64,000 nt of DNA from Clostridia bacterium (GTDB taxonomy: Bacteria > Bacillota > Clostridia > TANB77 > CAG-465). The notes under the pieces are model-generated. The model saw only the letters and a list, made by a program, of their open reading frames with translations, did no database searches and had not been told where the DNA came from. The position numbers and the translations under genes were made by a program. Location: NCBI GenBank assembly GCA_026415435.1, contig JAOAHC010000040.1, positions 325,456-389,455 of the forward strand, written 5' to 3'. Position 1 is the first letter of the stretch, and each line of letters begins with the position of its first letter. Positions 42,660-52,993 of this stretch are shown in pieces.

Positions 42660-44951
42660 TTATAATATTTCAAGTGGTGTGTTATTGGCCATTAGACGTT
42701 TTAATCCGAAAGTCTCAAATTTAATCTCAACTTTATAATCATCGCCTTCTTGCTCAATTTTTTCAATAATTCCAACACCAAATTTTTTATGCTTTATTTT
42801 CATACCAACTTTATAGCTACTAGCATCTACTAAACTTGTATTTGCTGTTCCAGTTTGTCCTTGTACATTCTTTAAGAAACTGTCCACACTAAGACCAAAT
42901 TTATTTGTACTTGCTTTAGGTGCAATTTTAACACTTGCATCTATTCTACTTGCCACACTATTAGATCTCTCATACTCTTTATTTAAGAATGACTGCACTT
43001 TATTTATATTTTGTTTTACCCTAGAAGATACTTCTTCATCATATAAATGAGATGGAATTTCAGATATAAATCTAGATGGAATTGTATAGGAAGTTGAACC
43101 ATATAAAGTTCTCTTTGTTGCATTAGTAATATATACATGTTTTTTTGCTCTTGTTATTGCAACGTAACATAGGCGTCTTTCCTCTTCTGTTCTTTCATCT
43201 TCTTCTATAGATCTTTTAGATGGAAATAATCCTTCTTCCATTCCCACTATAAACACTGTATCAAATTCTAGACCTTTTGCACTATGCATTGTCATTAAAG
43301 TAACAGCTTCTGTACCTTCATCTAATTTATCAACATCAGAAACTAGTGCTATACTTTCTAGGAAATCTGACAAAGTATTTTCTGCACTTTCTTTTTCAAA
43401 CTCTAGAGCAACACCTATAAACTCCATTAGGTTTTCAAATCTTGTCTCAGATTCTAAATTCTTTTCTTCATTTAGCATTGCTTCATAGCCTGAAAGTTTT
43501 AATATATTTTTCATAAGATCAGATACAGTAAGTTTATCTTTTAAACTAATAAGCTCAAGAATAGTATCTCTAAAGCCTATTATATTTCCAGAACTTCTAA
43601 GTCCTATAAGGTTATTTGAATCTTTAATAAACTCAAATATAGAAATACCTTTTTCATTTGCCATGATCTCAAGATTTTCAACTGTGGTATCCCCTATTCC
43701 ACGTTTTGGCTCATTTATTATTCTTTTTAAAGATACATTGTCATTTTGATTTTGAATAAGTTTCAAATATGCTGTTAAATCCTTTATTTCTTTTCTAGAA
43801 TAGAACTTAAGTCCACCTATTAGTCTGTATGGTGTCCCTGTTTTCATAAATACTTCTTCTAGTACACGTGCTTGCGCATTAGTTCTAAACAATACCGCAA
43901 ACTCAGAATATTTTGCACCTTCTTTTCTACAAATGCTATCAATTTTGTCTACTATGTAGTCAACTTCTGCATATTCATTATCTGCTGAGAAATATTGAAT
44001 TTTAGAGCCACTATCATTTTTAGTCCATAATTTTTTATCGATCTTATTGGAATTATTTTTTATAACTTCATTTGCGGCATTTAATATATTTTGTGTACTT
44101 CTATAATTTTCTTCTAATTTAATTATTTTAGCACCAGGAAATTCCTTTTCAAAGTTAAGTATGTTTGAGATGTCTGCACCCCTCCAACCATATATACTTT
44201 GAGATTCATCTCCTACAACACATATATTTCCATGTGCTGAAGCAAGTAAACTTATAAGTAAAAATTGGATTTTATTTGTATCTTGATACTCATCTATTAA
44301 AATATATTTAAATTTATTTTGATATTCAGATAAAATATCTGGATTTTGCAAAAATAGTTTTACAGTTAGCATTATTATATCATCAAAATCTATTGAGTTA
44401 TTATTTTTCAAAGTTTGTTCATAAATTCTATATATCTCTGCTATTTGTTCTTTTCTATAGTCACCCTTATTTTCCTCTAAAAATTGTCTACTATCTTTCA
44501 AACTATCTTTAGACCTACTTATTTCATAACTTATAAGACCTGATGGATATTTTTTATCATCTAAATTTAATTTTTTTACTATATCTTTTATAACTTTTTC
44601 CTTATCTAATTCATCTAAAATATTAAAATCTTTACTATATCCTAACACTTCAATATCTCTTTTTAATATTCTAACACAAATTGAGTGAAATGTTCCAAGC
44701 CAAATACTTCCCGCATCATTTTCAACTAGATCTAAAACTCTACTCTTCATCTCTTTTGCAGCTTTATTTGTAAATGTTATAGCAAGTATTTGCCAAGGTT
44801 TTACTACATTTTGCTCTAATAAATATGCCATTTTGTAAGTAAGCACTCTGGTCTTTCCACTACCTGCACCGGCTAATATTAGCAGTGGTCCATCTAGGTA
44901 CTCCACTGCCTCTTTTTGACTATCATTTAATTTTTCTAAAAATCTGCTCAT
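42660..44951 (-). CDS. pcrA: ATP-dependent DNA helicase PcrA/UvrD
   Basis: PcrA is an SF1A 3'-to-5' helicase of DNA repair and plasmid replication. The ATG at 44951 follows GAGG; a GTG 15 bases upstream overlaps that site. The 763-residue protein shows helicase motifs in order: QKEAVEYLDGPLLILAGAGS/GKTRVL (Q motif and Walker A, about 10-30), YILIDEYQDTNKIQ (Walker B), GDESQSIYGWRGADI, EENYRSTQNIL, and VTLMTMHSAKGLEFDTVFIV. A C-terminal Tudor-like domain (VGMKIKHKKFGVGIIEKIEQ) binds RNA polymerase in related proteins. The gene is transcribed alone. Confidence 0.97.
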   Translation of the reverse strand: MSRFLEKLNDSQKEAVEYLDGPLLILAGAGSGKTRVLTYKMAYLLEQNVVKPWQILAITFTNKAAKEMKSRVLDLVENDAGSIWLGTFHSICVRILKRDIEVLGYSKDFNILDELDKEKVIKDIVKKLNLDDKKYPSGLISYEISRSKDSLKDSRQFLEENKGDYRKEQIAEIYRIYEQTLKNNNSIDFDDIIMLTVKLFLQNPDILSEYQNKFKYILIDEYQDTNKIQFLLISLLASAHGNICVVGDESQSIYGWRGADISNILNFEKEFPGAKIIKLEENYRSTQNILNAANEVIKNNSNKIDKKLWTKNDSGSKIQYFSADNEYAEVDYIVDKIDSICRKEGAKYSEFAVLFRTNAQARVLEEVFMKTGTPYRLIGGLKFYSRKEIKDLTAYLKLIQNQNDNVSLKRIINEPKRGIGDTTVENLEIMANEKGISIFEFIKDSNNLIGLRSSGNIIGFRDTILELISLKDKLTVSDLMKNILKLSGYEAMLNEEKNLESETRFENLMEFIGVALEFEKESAENTLSDFLESIALVSDVDKLDEGTEAVTLMTMHSAKGLEFDTVFIVGMEEGLFPSKRSIEEDERTEEERRLCYVAITRAKKHVYITNATKRTLYGSTSYTIPSRFISEIPSHLYDEEVSSRVKQNINKVQSFLNKEYERSNSVASRIDASVKIAPKASTNKFGLSVDSFLKNVQGQTGTANTSLVDASSYKVGMKIKHKKFGVGIIEKIEQEGDDYKVEIKFETFGLKRLMANNTPLEIL

Positions 44952-44996
44952 ATACTGTCGCCTCACTTCTTATATCAACAAATATATTCTATATTA

Positions 44997-45029
44997 AAAC
45001 TCCTAATTTGTCAATAAAATTAGGAGTTT
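44997..45029 (-). terminator. Terminator of the corA-45062 run, with a promoter box in its loop
   Basis: AAACTCCTAATTT (44997-45009) pairs with AAATTAGGAGTTT (45017-45029). On the minus strand TTGACA falls at the loop, and TAGAAT lies 17 bases on, so it may also supply the -35 of the pcrA promoter. Confidence 0.75.
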
Positions 45030-45061
45030 ATTTGCATATATAATTTTTTTAAATAACATAT

Positions 45062-45793
45062 TTATATTGTGATTATTCCGCCATAATCTACTATATCTAT
45101 ACCCTTAAAATCTATCAATTCTAGTCCTTTATTTTTAACAAATTGAATAATTCTATTTCTACTATCTTCTCCTATGTTTAAAATATCGCCAAAGATTACA
45201 TACTTATTCTCAACAATAGCTGTAGCTCCACCTATGAATCCATTCATGCTTGAATAATTATGACCATTTAATAACTTAATATTTAGATCTTTCTCATTAA
45301 TATTTAAAACCTCTATTGCATATTCTTTTAAATTATCAGCAATTTTGCTATCACAAGTTATGCAGCTATTATTATTAACTATAGATATACTACATTTAGA
45401 ATATCCTTGGTTAATTTGTATAGGGGTATACTCTAACATATCTATATATTTTTTTATCTCTTCATCTGTATATTTAAAATTGTGTATTACAAAGTTTCCT
45501 ATATTGCATAAATTATATGCTATATTTTCAGGATAAGATGACTGTAATTCTTTATTTCCTCTAACCAGATTTATATCTTTAGCAAAGTCTAATTTTTCAT
45601 TTATTTGTGAATAGGCATCTGGTTCTGTTATTATATTATCACCTAACTTACAGCAGAAAATATCAACATGACTTGATATTTCTTCATATACTTTTAGACT
45701 TTTTTCTAAACAAATAACTTTATATTCTAAACTCTCAAAAAATCTCTTTTCAATATCTCTCAGTCTTGAATCGACTATAACATACCTTTGCAT
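45062..45793 (-). CDS. Conserved unknown protein of GME/amidinotransferase-like type (DUF6873-like)
   Basis: This 243-residue protein resembles a Clostridia-conserved family of unknown function with a predicted GME-like fold. Clues are the repeated pattern of IVDSRLRDIEKRF, CKLGDNIITEPDAYSQI, NNSCITCDSKIADNLKEY and FIGGATAIVENKYVIFGDIL, in which the CITCD and GGA segments fall where the fold has its conserved loops. Catalytic residues cannot be assigned. The ATG lies 10 bases after corA's stop, so the two are co-transcribed. The family assignment rests on memory of similar proteins and is tentative. Confidence 0.6.
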   Translation of the reverse strand: MQRYVIVDSRLRDIEKRFFESLEYKVICLEKSLKVYEEISSHVDIFCCKLGDNIITEPDAYSQINEKLDFAKDINLVRGNKELQSSYPENIAYNLCNIGNFVIHNFKYTDEEIKKYIDMLEYTPIQINQGYSKCSISIVNNNSCITCDSKIADNLKEYAIEVLNINEKDLNIKLLNGHNYSSMNGFIGGATAIVENKYVIFGDILNIGEDSRNRIIQFVKNKGLELIDFKGIDIVDYGGIITI

Positions 45794-45803
45794 AAAACAC
45801 CTA

Positions 45804-46745
45804 TTATAGCATATCGTTTTTTTTCAGTAATAGAGTCACAAAAGAAGTTGCTACTATTGATATAATTATTATAATAAAAAAACCATATTCATCTGTACTA
45901 AATGGAAACTTAACATTCATCCCAACAAAACTTGCAATCATAGTTGGTATTGCAATTATCATAGTAACAGATGTTAAAAATTTCATTACACTATTTACAT
46001 TATTACTAACAATTGCACCATATATATCAATTATTCCATTTAGGATCTGACTACAAGTTTCAACCATTTCAATTGCCTGTTTGTTTTCTATTATTGTATC
46101 ATCTAAAATTTCTCTGTCACCTTCTGATAATTCTATAATATTTCCTTTATTAATAATTTCTAAAACGGCTTCATTAGATTTTATGGAAGTATTAAACTCA
46201 ATCATACCTTTTTCAATTTCTAAAAGACATCTAAGTTCTCTATTTTTAAGAGATTTCTCCATATGTCTTTCAAGCTCTTGAATATCTTTACTTATATATG
46301 ATAAATATTTTATATAATCTTGTGAAATATTATATAATACCTGAAATATAAATTTTGATTCTTTTTTAGTATATAGCATCTTTTTCTTTGTAGCTGTTAT
46401 TATTGAATTTATAGCATCAGACTCATATTGTGAAACAGTTATTACAACATCGTTTACTATTATTATACCTAATGGAACAGTAGTATATATATTATGACCA
46501 TTTTTCATTTCCAATATTGGTATATCCAATATAAGTAATACTTGACCATCTTCAATATCAACGTGAGGCTTTTCAAGTATATCTAATGGATATTTTAATA
46601 AATCTTCATTTACATCTAATTTATTTGAGATTTCTGATAACTCTTCTGTACTTGGTGCTACAATGTTTATCCAACAATTTTTTTGAACTTTACTTATTTC
46701 TTGAATTTTCTCATCTGATACTTTAATTTTATATATATTTATCAT
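45804..46745 (-). CDS. corA: CorA-family divalent metal ion transporter
   Basis: CorA forms a homopentameric Mg2+ (or Co2+) channel. The 313 residues have the large soluble N-terminal funnel domain and two C-terminal membrane helices. The gating signature is present as FVGMNVKFPFS (about residues 275-285, GMN motif in the loop after TM1), and the C-terminus ends FVTLLLKKNDML with the usual basic cluster. It begins a run with the unknown gene at 45062. It is a second Mg2+ route beside mgtA. Confidence 0.94.
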   Translation of the reverse strand: MINIYKIKVSDEKIQEISKVQKNCWINIVAPSTEELSEISNKLDVNEDLLKYPLDILEKPHVDIEDGQVLLILDIPILEMKNGHNIYTTVPLGIIIVNDVVITVSQYESDAINSIITATKKKMLYTKKESKFIFQVLYNISQDYIKYLSYISKDIQELERHMEKSLKNRELRCLLEIEKGMIEFNTSIKSNEAVLEIINKGNIIELSEGDREILDDTIIENKQAIEMVETCSQILNGIIDIYGAIVSNNVNSVMKFLTSVTMIIAIPTMIASFVGMNVKFPFSTDEYGFFIIIIISIVATSFVTLLLKKNDML

Positions 46746-46832
46746 ATGTTACCTCCATTTTTTATTATAGACATTTTACATTGAATTAAGAAATTTGTCA
46801 ACTTATAGTCGTACTAAATGTCCTCATAATAT

Positions 46833-46864
46833 AAAAACTGATTATATACTTATAATCAGTTTTT
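46833..46864 (-). terminator. Terminator of the sleB-ypeB operon
   Basis: AAAAACTGATTATA (46833-46846) pairs with TATAATCAGTTTTT (46851-46864). It lies 22 bases after the ypeB stop and the A-run gives a T-run on the minus strand. Confidence 0.85.
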
Positions 46865-46885
46865 AAGTTATATATATTATTTCAA

Positions 46886-48274
46886 TTACATTGTAAGTAT
46901 TCCACCTGGAGTATCAATTATTAGCAACACTTTTTCTTCCTCACCTGTTTTAGCATTTACATATATTAGAAAACTTCTTTCATCTATTGAACCTTTAAAT
47001 TCATATACTAAAACTTCACCATTTGAATCGGTAGGAATTATTGCTAAACCTTGACTTTGTATATTAATATTCTTATTTAAAATTTCTCTTGCTTTATCAA
47101 TTGATATACTAGGTACTATATCATCTCTTTTTACATGATTAAATATATATCCTTGAAGTTCAGCTGAACATACTTCACCCGTATCTAATGCTATTTTTAC
47201 TTTTACCAAGTCTGGATATATAACTACATCATCTTGTACAGCTGCATAATTTATTATAGCCATGTTTTCAATTGTTAAATAATATGTATCTTTAATGTTT
47301 TCAATCCCTAGTTTTTTCAAAAACTCTATTCCTGCTTGCTTAGCCTTATCCATTGATATATTTGCTTCTTTTACTTCTCTATCACTTAAAAGTAGATATA
47401 GTTTTCCTCCTTTTTTAGTAATCTGTGCTGTATATATATTTGATTTATCTTTTAACTTCATTTCAAATGTATATAAATCAACTCTACCTTGTGACTGACC
47501 TGTTGATTTTATATATTCAATTTCATCTTCACCAAATATTTTTTTAAGATTATCTGCTGCCTGTTCTTCACTAATTTCTTCTTCCGATACACCTTTTGGA
47601 GTATTGTTTTGCAAATGATCTGAAAAAGCCCCATCATATATAAGTCCTTCATATTGTTGAAATGTTTTACCAATTTGATTTACGTTAGATACAGCCCCAG
47701 AACTTACTGAATCTGGTAGTTCTTGATTACCTACTTTTTTTAATTCATCCCATTTAAGTCTTCCGCTATTTAAATCATCATATATACTTGTAAGAACATC
47801 ATTTAGCTGCTTTGATTGACCATATAACTGTGAAATATCTTTATACTGATTATCTGATATTTTTTCACCTGATACAGTTTGTTTCATTAAGCTATATGAA
47901 TAATCACTTAATTGTGTTAAATACTTTGATGCATTAGACATAGAGTTTTGTTCCACTGGAAGCTCATCTAAATTTTCTTTTGCAAGATTTGCCTGTCTCC
48001 ATATATCAGCAAAAGTTTGAGCCGTAAGTCTTGGTGTGGCAGTTATTTGTACTTTAGCAAGTTCTACTTCTACATTTTTAACATAACCTACCATTTCATA
48101 CATTGCCCTATTATATGAATCCTCAGTCTGCTGTTTCTGCCTTTTAAAGTTATTTGTCATATCCATTCCAAATAATAATACTGCCCCAAAAATCATAAAA
48201 GTTGCTACACCTAATACTTTGGGATTTATTTTTTCTTTTAACTCATTAAATTTGTTTTCAAACTTTTCTATCAT
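46886..48274 (-). CDS. ypeB: Germination protein YpeB
   Basis: YpeB is a forespore inner-membrane protein needed for stability and localisation of the cortex-lytic enzyme SleB. The 462 residues have one N-terminal membrane helix (about 19-36, VLGVATFMIFGAVLLFGMDM), a helical domain with YNRAMYEMVGYVKNVEVELA, and three PepSY-like domains in the C-terminal half (YTFEMKLKDKSNIYTAQITK; KKLGIENIKDTYYLTIENMA; GEVLVYEFKGSIDERSFLIY). The ATG overlaps the sleB stop by four bases, so the two are coupled as in Bacillus. Confidence 0.95.
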   Translation of the reverse strand: MIEKFENKFNELKEKINPKVLGVATFMIFGAVLLFGMDMTNNFKRQKQQTEDSYNRAMYEMVGYVKNVEVELAKVQITATPRLTAQTFADIWRQANLAKENLDELPVEQNSMSNASKYLTQLSDYSYSLMKQTVSGEKISDNQYKDISQLYGQSKQLNDVLTSIYDDLNSGRLKWDELKKVGNQELPDSVSSGAVSNVNQIGKTFQQYEGLIYDGAFSDHLQNNTPKGVSEEEISEEQAADNLKKIFGEDEIEYIKSTGQSQGRVDLYTFEMKLKDKSNIYTAQITKKGGKLYLLLSDREVKEANISMDKAKQAGIEFLKKLGIENIKDTYYLTIENMAIINYAAVQDDVVIYPDLVKVKIALDTGEVCSAELQGYIFNHVKRDDIVPSISIDKAREILNKNINIQSQGLAIIPTDSNGEVLVYEFKGSIDERSFLIYVNAKTGEEEKVLLIIDTPGGILTM

Positions 48275-48849
48275 TTGGTGGCCTCCTTGGCAAATCTATG
48301 ATTTCCTATCGTTGCAACCGTTTTAAGTGAAAATAACCATTTACTTTTTGCAGTTTTAGGATTATAGAAAAACAAAGCGCCATTACTAGGATCAGCTCCG
48401 CTAAGCGCCTCAGTAGCTGCCTTATATACAGTAGCATTAGTTGCTATTGGCTTATTAAATTGTCCATCTGTTATACATGAAAATTGTCCCTTTTGATATA
48501 TTACACCCGAAATAGTATTAGGAAATTTTGGACTTTTTACCCTGTTCATTATAACTGCACCAACAGCAACCTGACCCTGGTATGATTCACCCCTTGCCTC
48601 TCCATTTATTAGACGTGCAAGCAGTTGCGTCATATCAGCACCAGTATTTGGCTTTGTGGTTTGTGTAGAACTTTGGGCTGGTGGTTTTGTATTTGTAGCA
48701 CTTACCGTCTCAAACTTAATGACTTTTGAAAATTCTGATATGATATCTTTACCACTATAATTTATAGATATATATAAAGAAAAAACTAGTAGAAAAATAC
48801 AAAGAAAAAATACTGCATATTTTCTATACTTGAAACCATTTTTTAGCAT
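48271..48849 (-). CDS. sleB: Spore cortex-lytic enzyme SleB (catalytic domain form)
   Basis: SleB is a lytic transglycosylase that opens cortex peptidoglycan during germination. The ATG at 48849 follows GGAGGT; an upstream TTG is not needed. The 192-residue protein has one N-terminal hydrophobic anchor (about 10-28), a Thr/Gln-rich linker, then the hydrolase_2 domain: ARLINGEARGESYQGQVAVG (about 80-99, catalytic Glu in NGEARGE), GAVIMNRVKSPKFPNTISGV and GALFFYNPKTAKS. The N-terminal peptidoglycan-binding repeats of Bacillus SleB are missing. It heads the sleB-ypeB operon. Confidence 0.94.
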   Translation of the reverse strand: MLKNGFKYRKYAVFFLCIFLLVFSLYISINYSGKDIISEFSKVIKFETVSATNTKPPAQSSTQTTKPNTGADMTQLLARLINGEARGESYQGQVAVGAVIMNRVKSPKFPNTISGVIYQKGQFSCITDGQFNKPIATNATVYKAATEALSGADPSNGALFFYNPKTAKSKWLFSLKTVATIGNHRFAKEATK

Positions 48850-48949
48850 TTCTACCTCCAAATTATCTTTTTAGTAGTTTTTGCAATTTCAAATATTTAT
48901 ATACAGTATTTTTATTACTAATGTTTTTAAATATACTAAATTATATAAT

Positions 48950-49201
48950 TTATATTATATAATTAAATATAACTAATAGTATGACTCCTGGTATTCCTAA
49001 GATTCCTGCTACTAATGCAGTTATAGTATTAAACGGAATATGTAAGCCAATTGGTGAACCAAAAATGTTAACCAACAATATTAAAACAAGCCCTATTAAA
49101 ATATTTGCTACTAATTTAAAAATTAATTTAAAAGGCCATGATAATAATTTTGCTATTATAATTATGGCTATTATTATACCTACAAATAAAATATATTGCA
49201 T
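48950..49201 (-). CDS. bofA: Pro-SigK processing inhibitor BofA-family protein
   Basis: BofA inhibits the SpoIVFB protease and so delays SigK activation in Bacillus. The 83-residue protein has two or three hydrophobic helices and the family signature FGSPIGLHIPFNTITALVAG (about 47-66) followed by ILGIPGVILLVIF. Many Clostridia keep BofA though their SigK control differs. It lies nine bases downstream of a yaaL-type gene, as in Bacillus (yaaL-bofA), but recR is not upstream. Confidence 0.9.
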   Translation of the reverse strand: MQYILFVGIIIAIIIIAKLLSWPFKLIFKLVANILIGLVLILLVNIFGSPIGLHIPFNTITALVAGILGIPGVILLVIFNYII

Positions 49202-49210
49202 AAAAACCTC

Positions 49211-49447
49211 CTATCTATTTAATTTTTCAATCTCTTTATCTAGAGATTTTACATTACATATAAGCCTACTATATTTTTCTTTTAAAAGAATTAATTCATA
49301 TGAATAATAATCTTTCATATTATCATCAGCATAATTATATTTGTCTTCTAAAAGATTTATTCTATTTCTTGTATCCTTTATATTTTCAGCAATTTGATCA
49401 TATTCATACTTTAAGTTGATCTTTTTTAAAAACATTAAAAATTTCAT
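49211..49447 (-). CDS. yaaL: YaaL-like (DUF2508) small protein
   Basis: The ATG at 49447 follows AAGGTGG; an upstream ATG at 49465 precedes that site. The 78-residue protein is charged and helical, with DQIAENIKDTRNRINLLEDK and YYSYELILLKEKYSRLICNV. The spacing of hydrophobic and Tyr residues and the position just upstream of bofA match the DUF2508/YaaL family. The function is unknown. Confidence 0.7.
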   Translation of the reverse strand: MKFLMFLKKINLKYEYDQIAENIKDTRNRINLLEDKYNYADDNMKDYYSYELILLKEKYSRLICNVKSLDKEIEKLNR

Positions 49448-49543
49448 TATTACCACCTTGTACATTATACTTGTCTACTGAAATTTTATGACAATTATAT
49501 TATTATTATGTGTAGCTTTTTAAATTAATAAATAAAAATAAAA

Positions 49544-49575
49544 AGGCAATTTCAAAATTAAATTGAAAATTGCCT
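49544..49575 (-). terminator. Terminator of obg
   Basis: AGGCAATTTCAA (49544-49555) pairs with TTGAAAATTGCCT (49563-49575) with one bulge, and T-rich sequence follows on the minus strand. Confidence 0.8.
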
Positions 49576-49583
49576 CTTTATTT

Positions 49584-50855
<1,272 letters not shown>

Positions 50856-50880
50856 CTATTTTTCTCCTTATATTAATTAC

Positions 50881-51735
50881 TTATCTATCCTTTTGTTCCT
50901 TCACATAAATAATTTTAGTATTAGTATTATTTAATGAATTATTACTATCAAAAGGATTATTTACTAGACTTCTTAATTTGAACTTTAAATTTGCATCTTC
51001 TTTATTTATTTTTTCTCTATCTCTAGAAATTCCAGATGCTTCTGGTAATGTTTTATTTCTATTAAATCTGCCTTTTATACTACTAGCGAAACCCTTAAAA
51101 ATATTACCTAGTGCTTTATACGCATGTGATATTTCATTATTATAGTTATTAACTGTTTCCTTAAATATATTACTTTTATCTTCTTTTAGTTTTTCTTTTA
51201 GCTTATCTGATGGTACATATCCATTAATGATTTCTTCTTCTGTTTTTTCTCTTAAGATATATTTATCATCTTTATCTAGATCAACTACTATTGATACTTT
51301 TTTTACTCTATCATTAGGGAGTTCACATTTTCCTCTATATGTAATAGCATTATCTTGTAGTCTTTGCTTATATTTCCCCAACTCATCTTCATTTATATTT
51401 AATTTAATTGCAAAAAATTCAGTATTTCCATTAATTAGAGGATTGGTTTTATCCGGCAAGTTCTTTTTACTTAATTCAAAATCAGGAATACCTGGGAACA
51501 TATATACTTTATTTCCAAACCCATGATTATTTAATATTCCTTTAGTTGGTTTTATATATCCAGAACTTAATATTTTATCTGCACTTTCTTCGCTAGTAAA
51601 ATGATATAGCCCCTCATTTAAAATTGTTTTTTTAATACTTTCATTTTCTATATTTTTATGTATTGATTTAGTAAATTCGACTATAAATGGATCTATTAAT
51701 ATCTTAGTAATAAGTGTAAAGCTTTTTAATTTCAT
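50881..51735 (-). CDS. Unknown protein, possible ADP-ribosyltransferase-fold domain
   Basis: The ATG at 51735 follows AAGGTGA. The 284-residue product has a short N-terminal helical part, then LYHFTSEESADKILSSGYIK (about 43-62), which resembles the first beta-strand and helix of ART-fold proteins (Y-H-x-T-S ... IL-x-S-G-x-I). Further on are a Gly loop (NHGFGNKVYMFPGIPDF, about 70-86) and EFFAIKLNINEDELG, then a helical C-terminal tail rich in Asn/Lys. The His in LYHFT would be the NAD-contacting His. A catalytic Glu cannot be fixed. It lies 25 bases upstream of obg and 19 bases downstream of trpS, in their direction. A toxin-type or regulatory function is possible. Confidence 0.55.
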   Translation of the reverse strand: MKLKSFTLITKILIDPFIVEFTKSIHKNIENESIKKTILNEGLYHFTSEESADKILSSGYIKPTKGILNNHGFGNKVYMFPGIPDFELSKKNLPDKTNPLINGNTEFFAIKLNINEDELGKYKQRLQDNAITYRGKCELPNDRVKKVSIVVDLDKDDKYILREKTEEEIINGYVPSDKLKEKLKEDKSNIFKETVNNYNNEISHAYKALGNIFKGFASSIKGRFNRNKTLPEASGISRDREKINKEDANLKFKLRSLVNNPFDSNNSLNNTNTKIIYVKEQKDR

Positions 51736-51754
51736 ATACTTCACCTTATTTTAA

Positions 51755-52771
51755 TTAACTATTAAAATAGTTAATTCTCATTGATTCTTTAACTTTATAC
51801 ATTGTATCTTTTGCAACTTGTCTTGCTTTTTTTGTACCTTCCATAAGTATTTCTTCAACTATTTTTGGATTTTCTTCATAATATTTTCTCTTTTCCCTTA
51901 TTTCTTTTAAGTTCTCTATAATTGCCTTAGAAAGCTCATTTTTACAATCAACGCATCCCCTTAACCCATTTCTACATTCATAAAATACTTTTTCCTTATT
52001 TTCCTTATTAAATATTTCATGATAATATCCAACCATGCATATTTCAGGATTTGCTGGATCATTTTTTTTAATTTTAGATGAATCAGTTATAGCTGATCTA
52101 ACTTTAGCTCTTATTTGATCTTCATCATCAGCAAGATATATTGCGTTATTTAAACTTTTCCCCATTTTGTTATTTCCATCTAATCCTTTAACTCTTGATA
52201 TTTTTCCAACCATTGCTTCTGGTTCAACTAAAATTTCACCATACATACCATTAAATTTTCTAACAATTTCTCTTGCTTGTTCAATCATTGGAAGTTGATC
52301 TTCGCCAACTGGCACTAAATTAGCATTAAATACTGTAATATCAGCTGTTTGACTTACTGGATAACCTAGAAAACCATACGTTACAGATCCTCCATCCTCT
52401 CCAAAAAGTTCTTTCTTTTGTTGAATTTCAGTTTTTACAGTAGGATTTCTTTCAAGTCTTGCAACAGTAACTAGATTAGAATAAAATACAGTAAGTTCTG
52501 CTATCTCAGGTATCATTGACTGTATAAATATATTTGACTTGTTTGGATTAATTCCACAAGCCAAGTTATCCATAGTAACTTCAAATACATTCTTTCTAAC
52601 CTTTTCAGGATTATTATAGTTATCTGTTAACGCTTGAACATCTGCTATTATTATATATTGATCATATTCATCTTGTAATTTAACCCTATTTTGTAACGAT
52701 CCCAAATAGTGTCCTATATGTAATTTACCAGTAGGTCTATCCCCTGTTAATATTCTTTTTTTTATATTCAT
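51755..52771 (-). CDS. trpS: Tryptophanyl-tRNA synthetase
   Basis: TrpRS charges tRNA-Trp. The 338-residue class Ic enzyme has the normal length. The N-terminal motif GDRPTGKLHIGHYLGSLQNR (about 10-29) contains the HIGH element, and KMSKS is seen as NNKMGKSLNNAIYL (about 204-217). The motif VPVGEDQLPMIEQAREI contains substrate-binding residues. It is preceded by AGGTGA. It heads a minus-strand run with the ART-like gene and obg. No T-box is visible in the 220-base gap shared with the PIN-PhoH gene. Confidence 0.97.
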   Translation of the reverse strand: MNIKKRILTGDRPTGKLHIGHYLGSLQNRVKLQDEYDQYIIIADVQALTDNYNNPEKVRKNVFEVTMDNLACGINPNKSNIFIQSMIPEIAELTVFYSNLVTVARLERNPTVKTEIQQKKELFGEDGGSVTYGFLGYPVSQTADITVFNANLVPVGEDQLPMIEQAREIVRKFNGMYGEILVEPEAMVGKISRVKGLDGNNKMGKSLNNAIYLADDEDQIRAKVRSAITDSSKIKKNDPANPEICMVGYYHEIFNKENKEKVFYECRNGLRGCVDCKNELSKAIIENLKEIREKRKYYEENPKIVEEILMEGTKKARQVAKDTMYKVKESMRINYFNS

Positions 52772-52898
52772 TTCATCACCTTTTTAAATTATATTTCTTC
52801 TCATTATATTATATAATATTTTTCGCAAAAAATCTATACAAATGGCAAATATATTTTCGACATTTTTAGATATTTTTTTGAAATTTGAATATTTTTCA

Positions 52899-52927
52899 TT
52901 GACTTTTATAGTTTCAGTATATATAAT
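52899..52927 (+). promoter_or_regulatory. Promoter of the PIN-PhoH gene
   Basis: TTGACT (52899-52904) and TATAAT (52922-52927) are 17 bases apart. Confidence 0.78.
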
Positions 52928-52993
52928 AGAGAAAATTGATTTTGTAGTCTATAAAATTTTTAAACTATATGACTGAAAGGAGTCGGTTAATCT

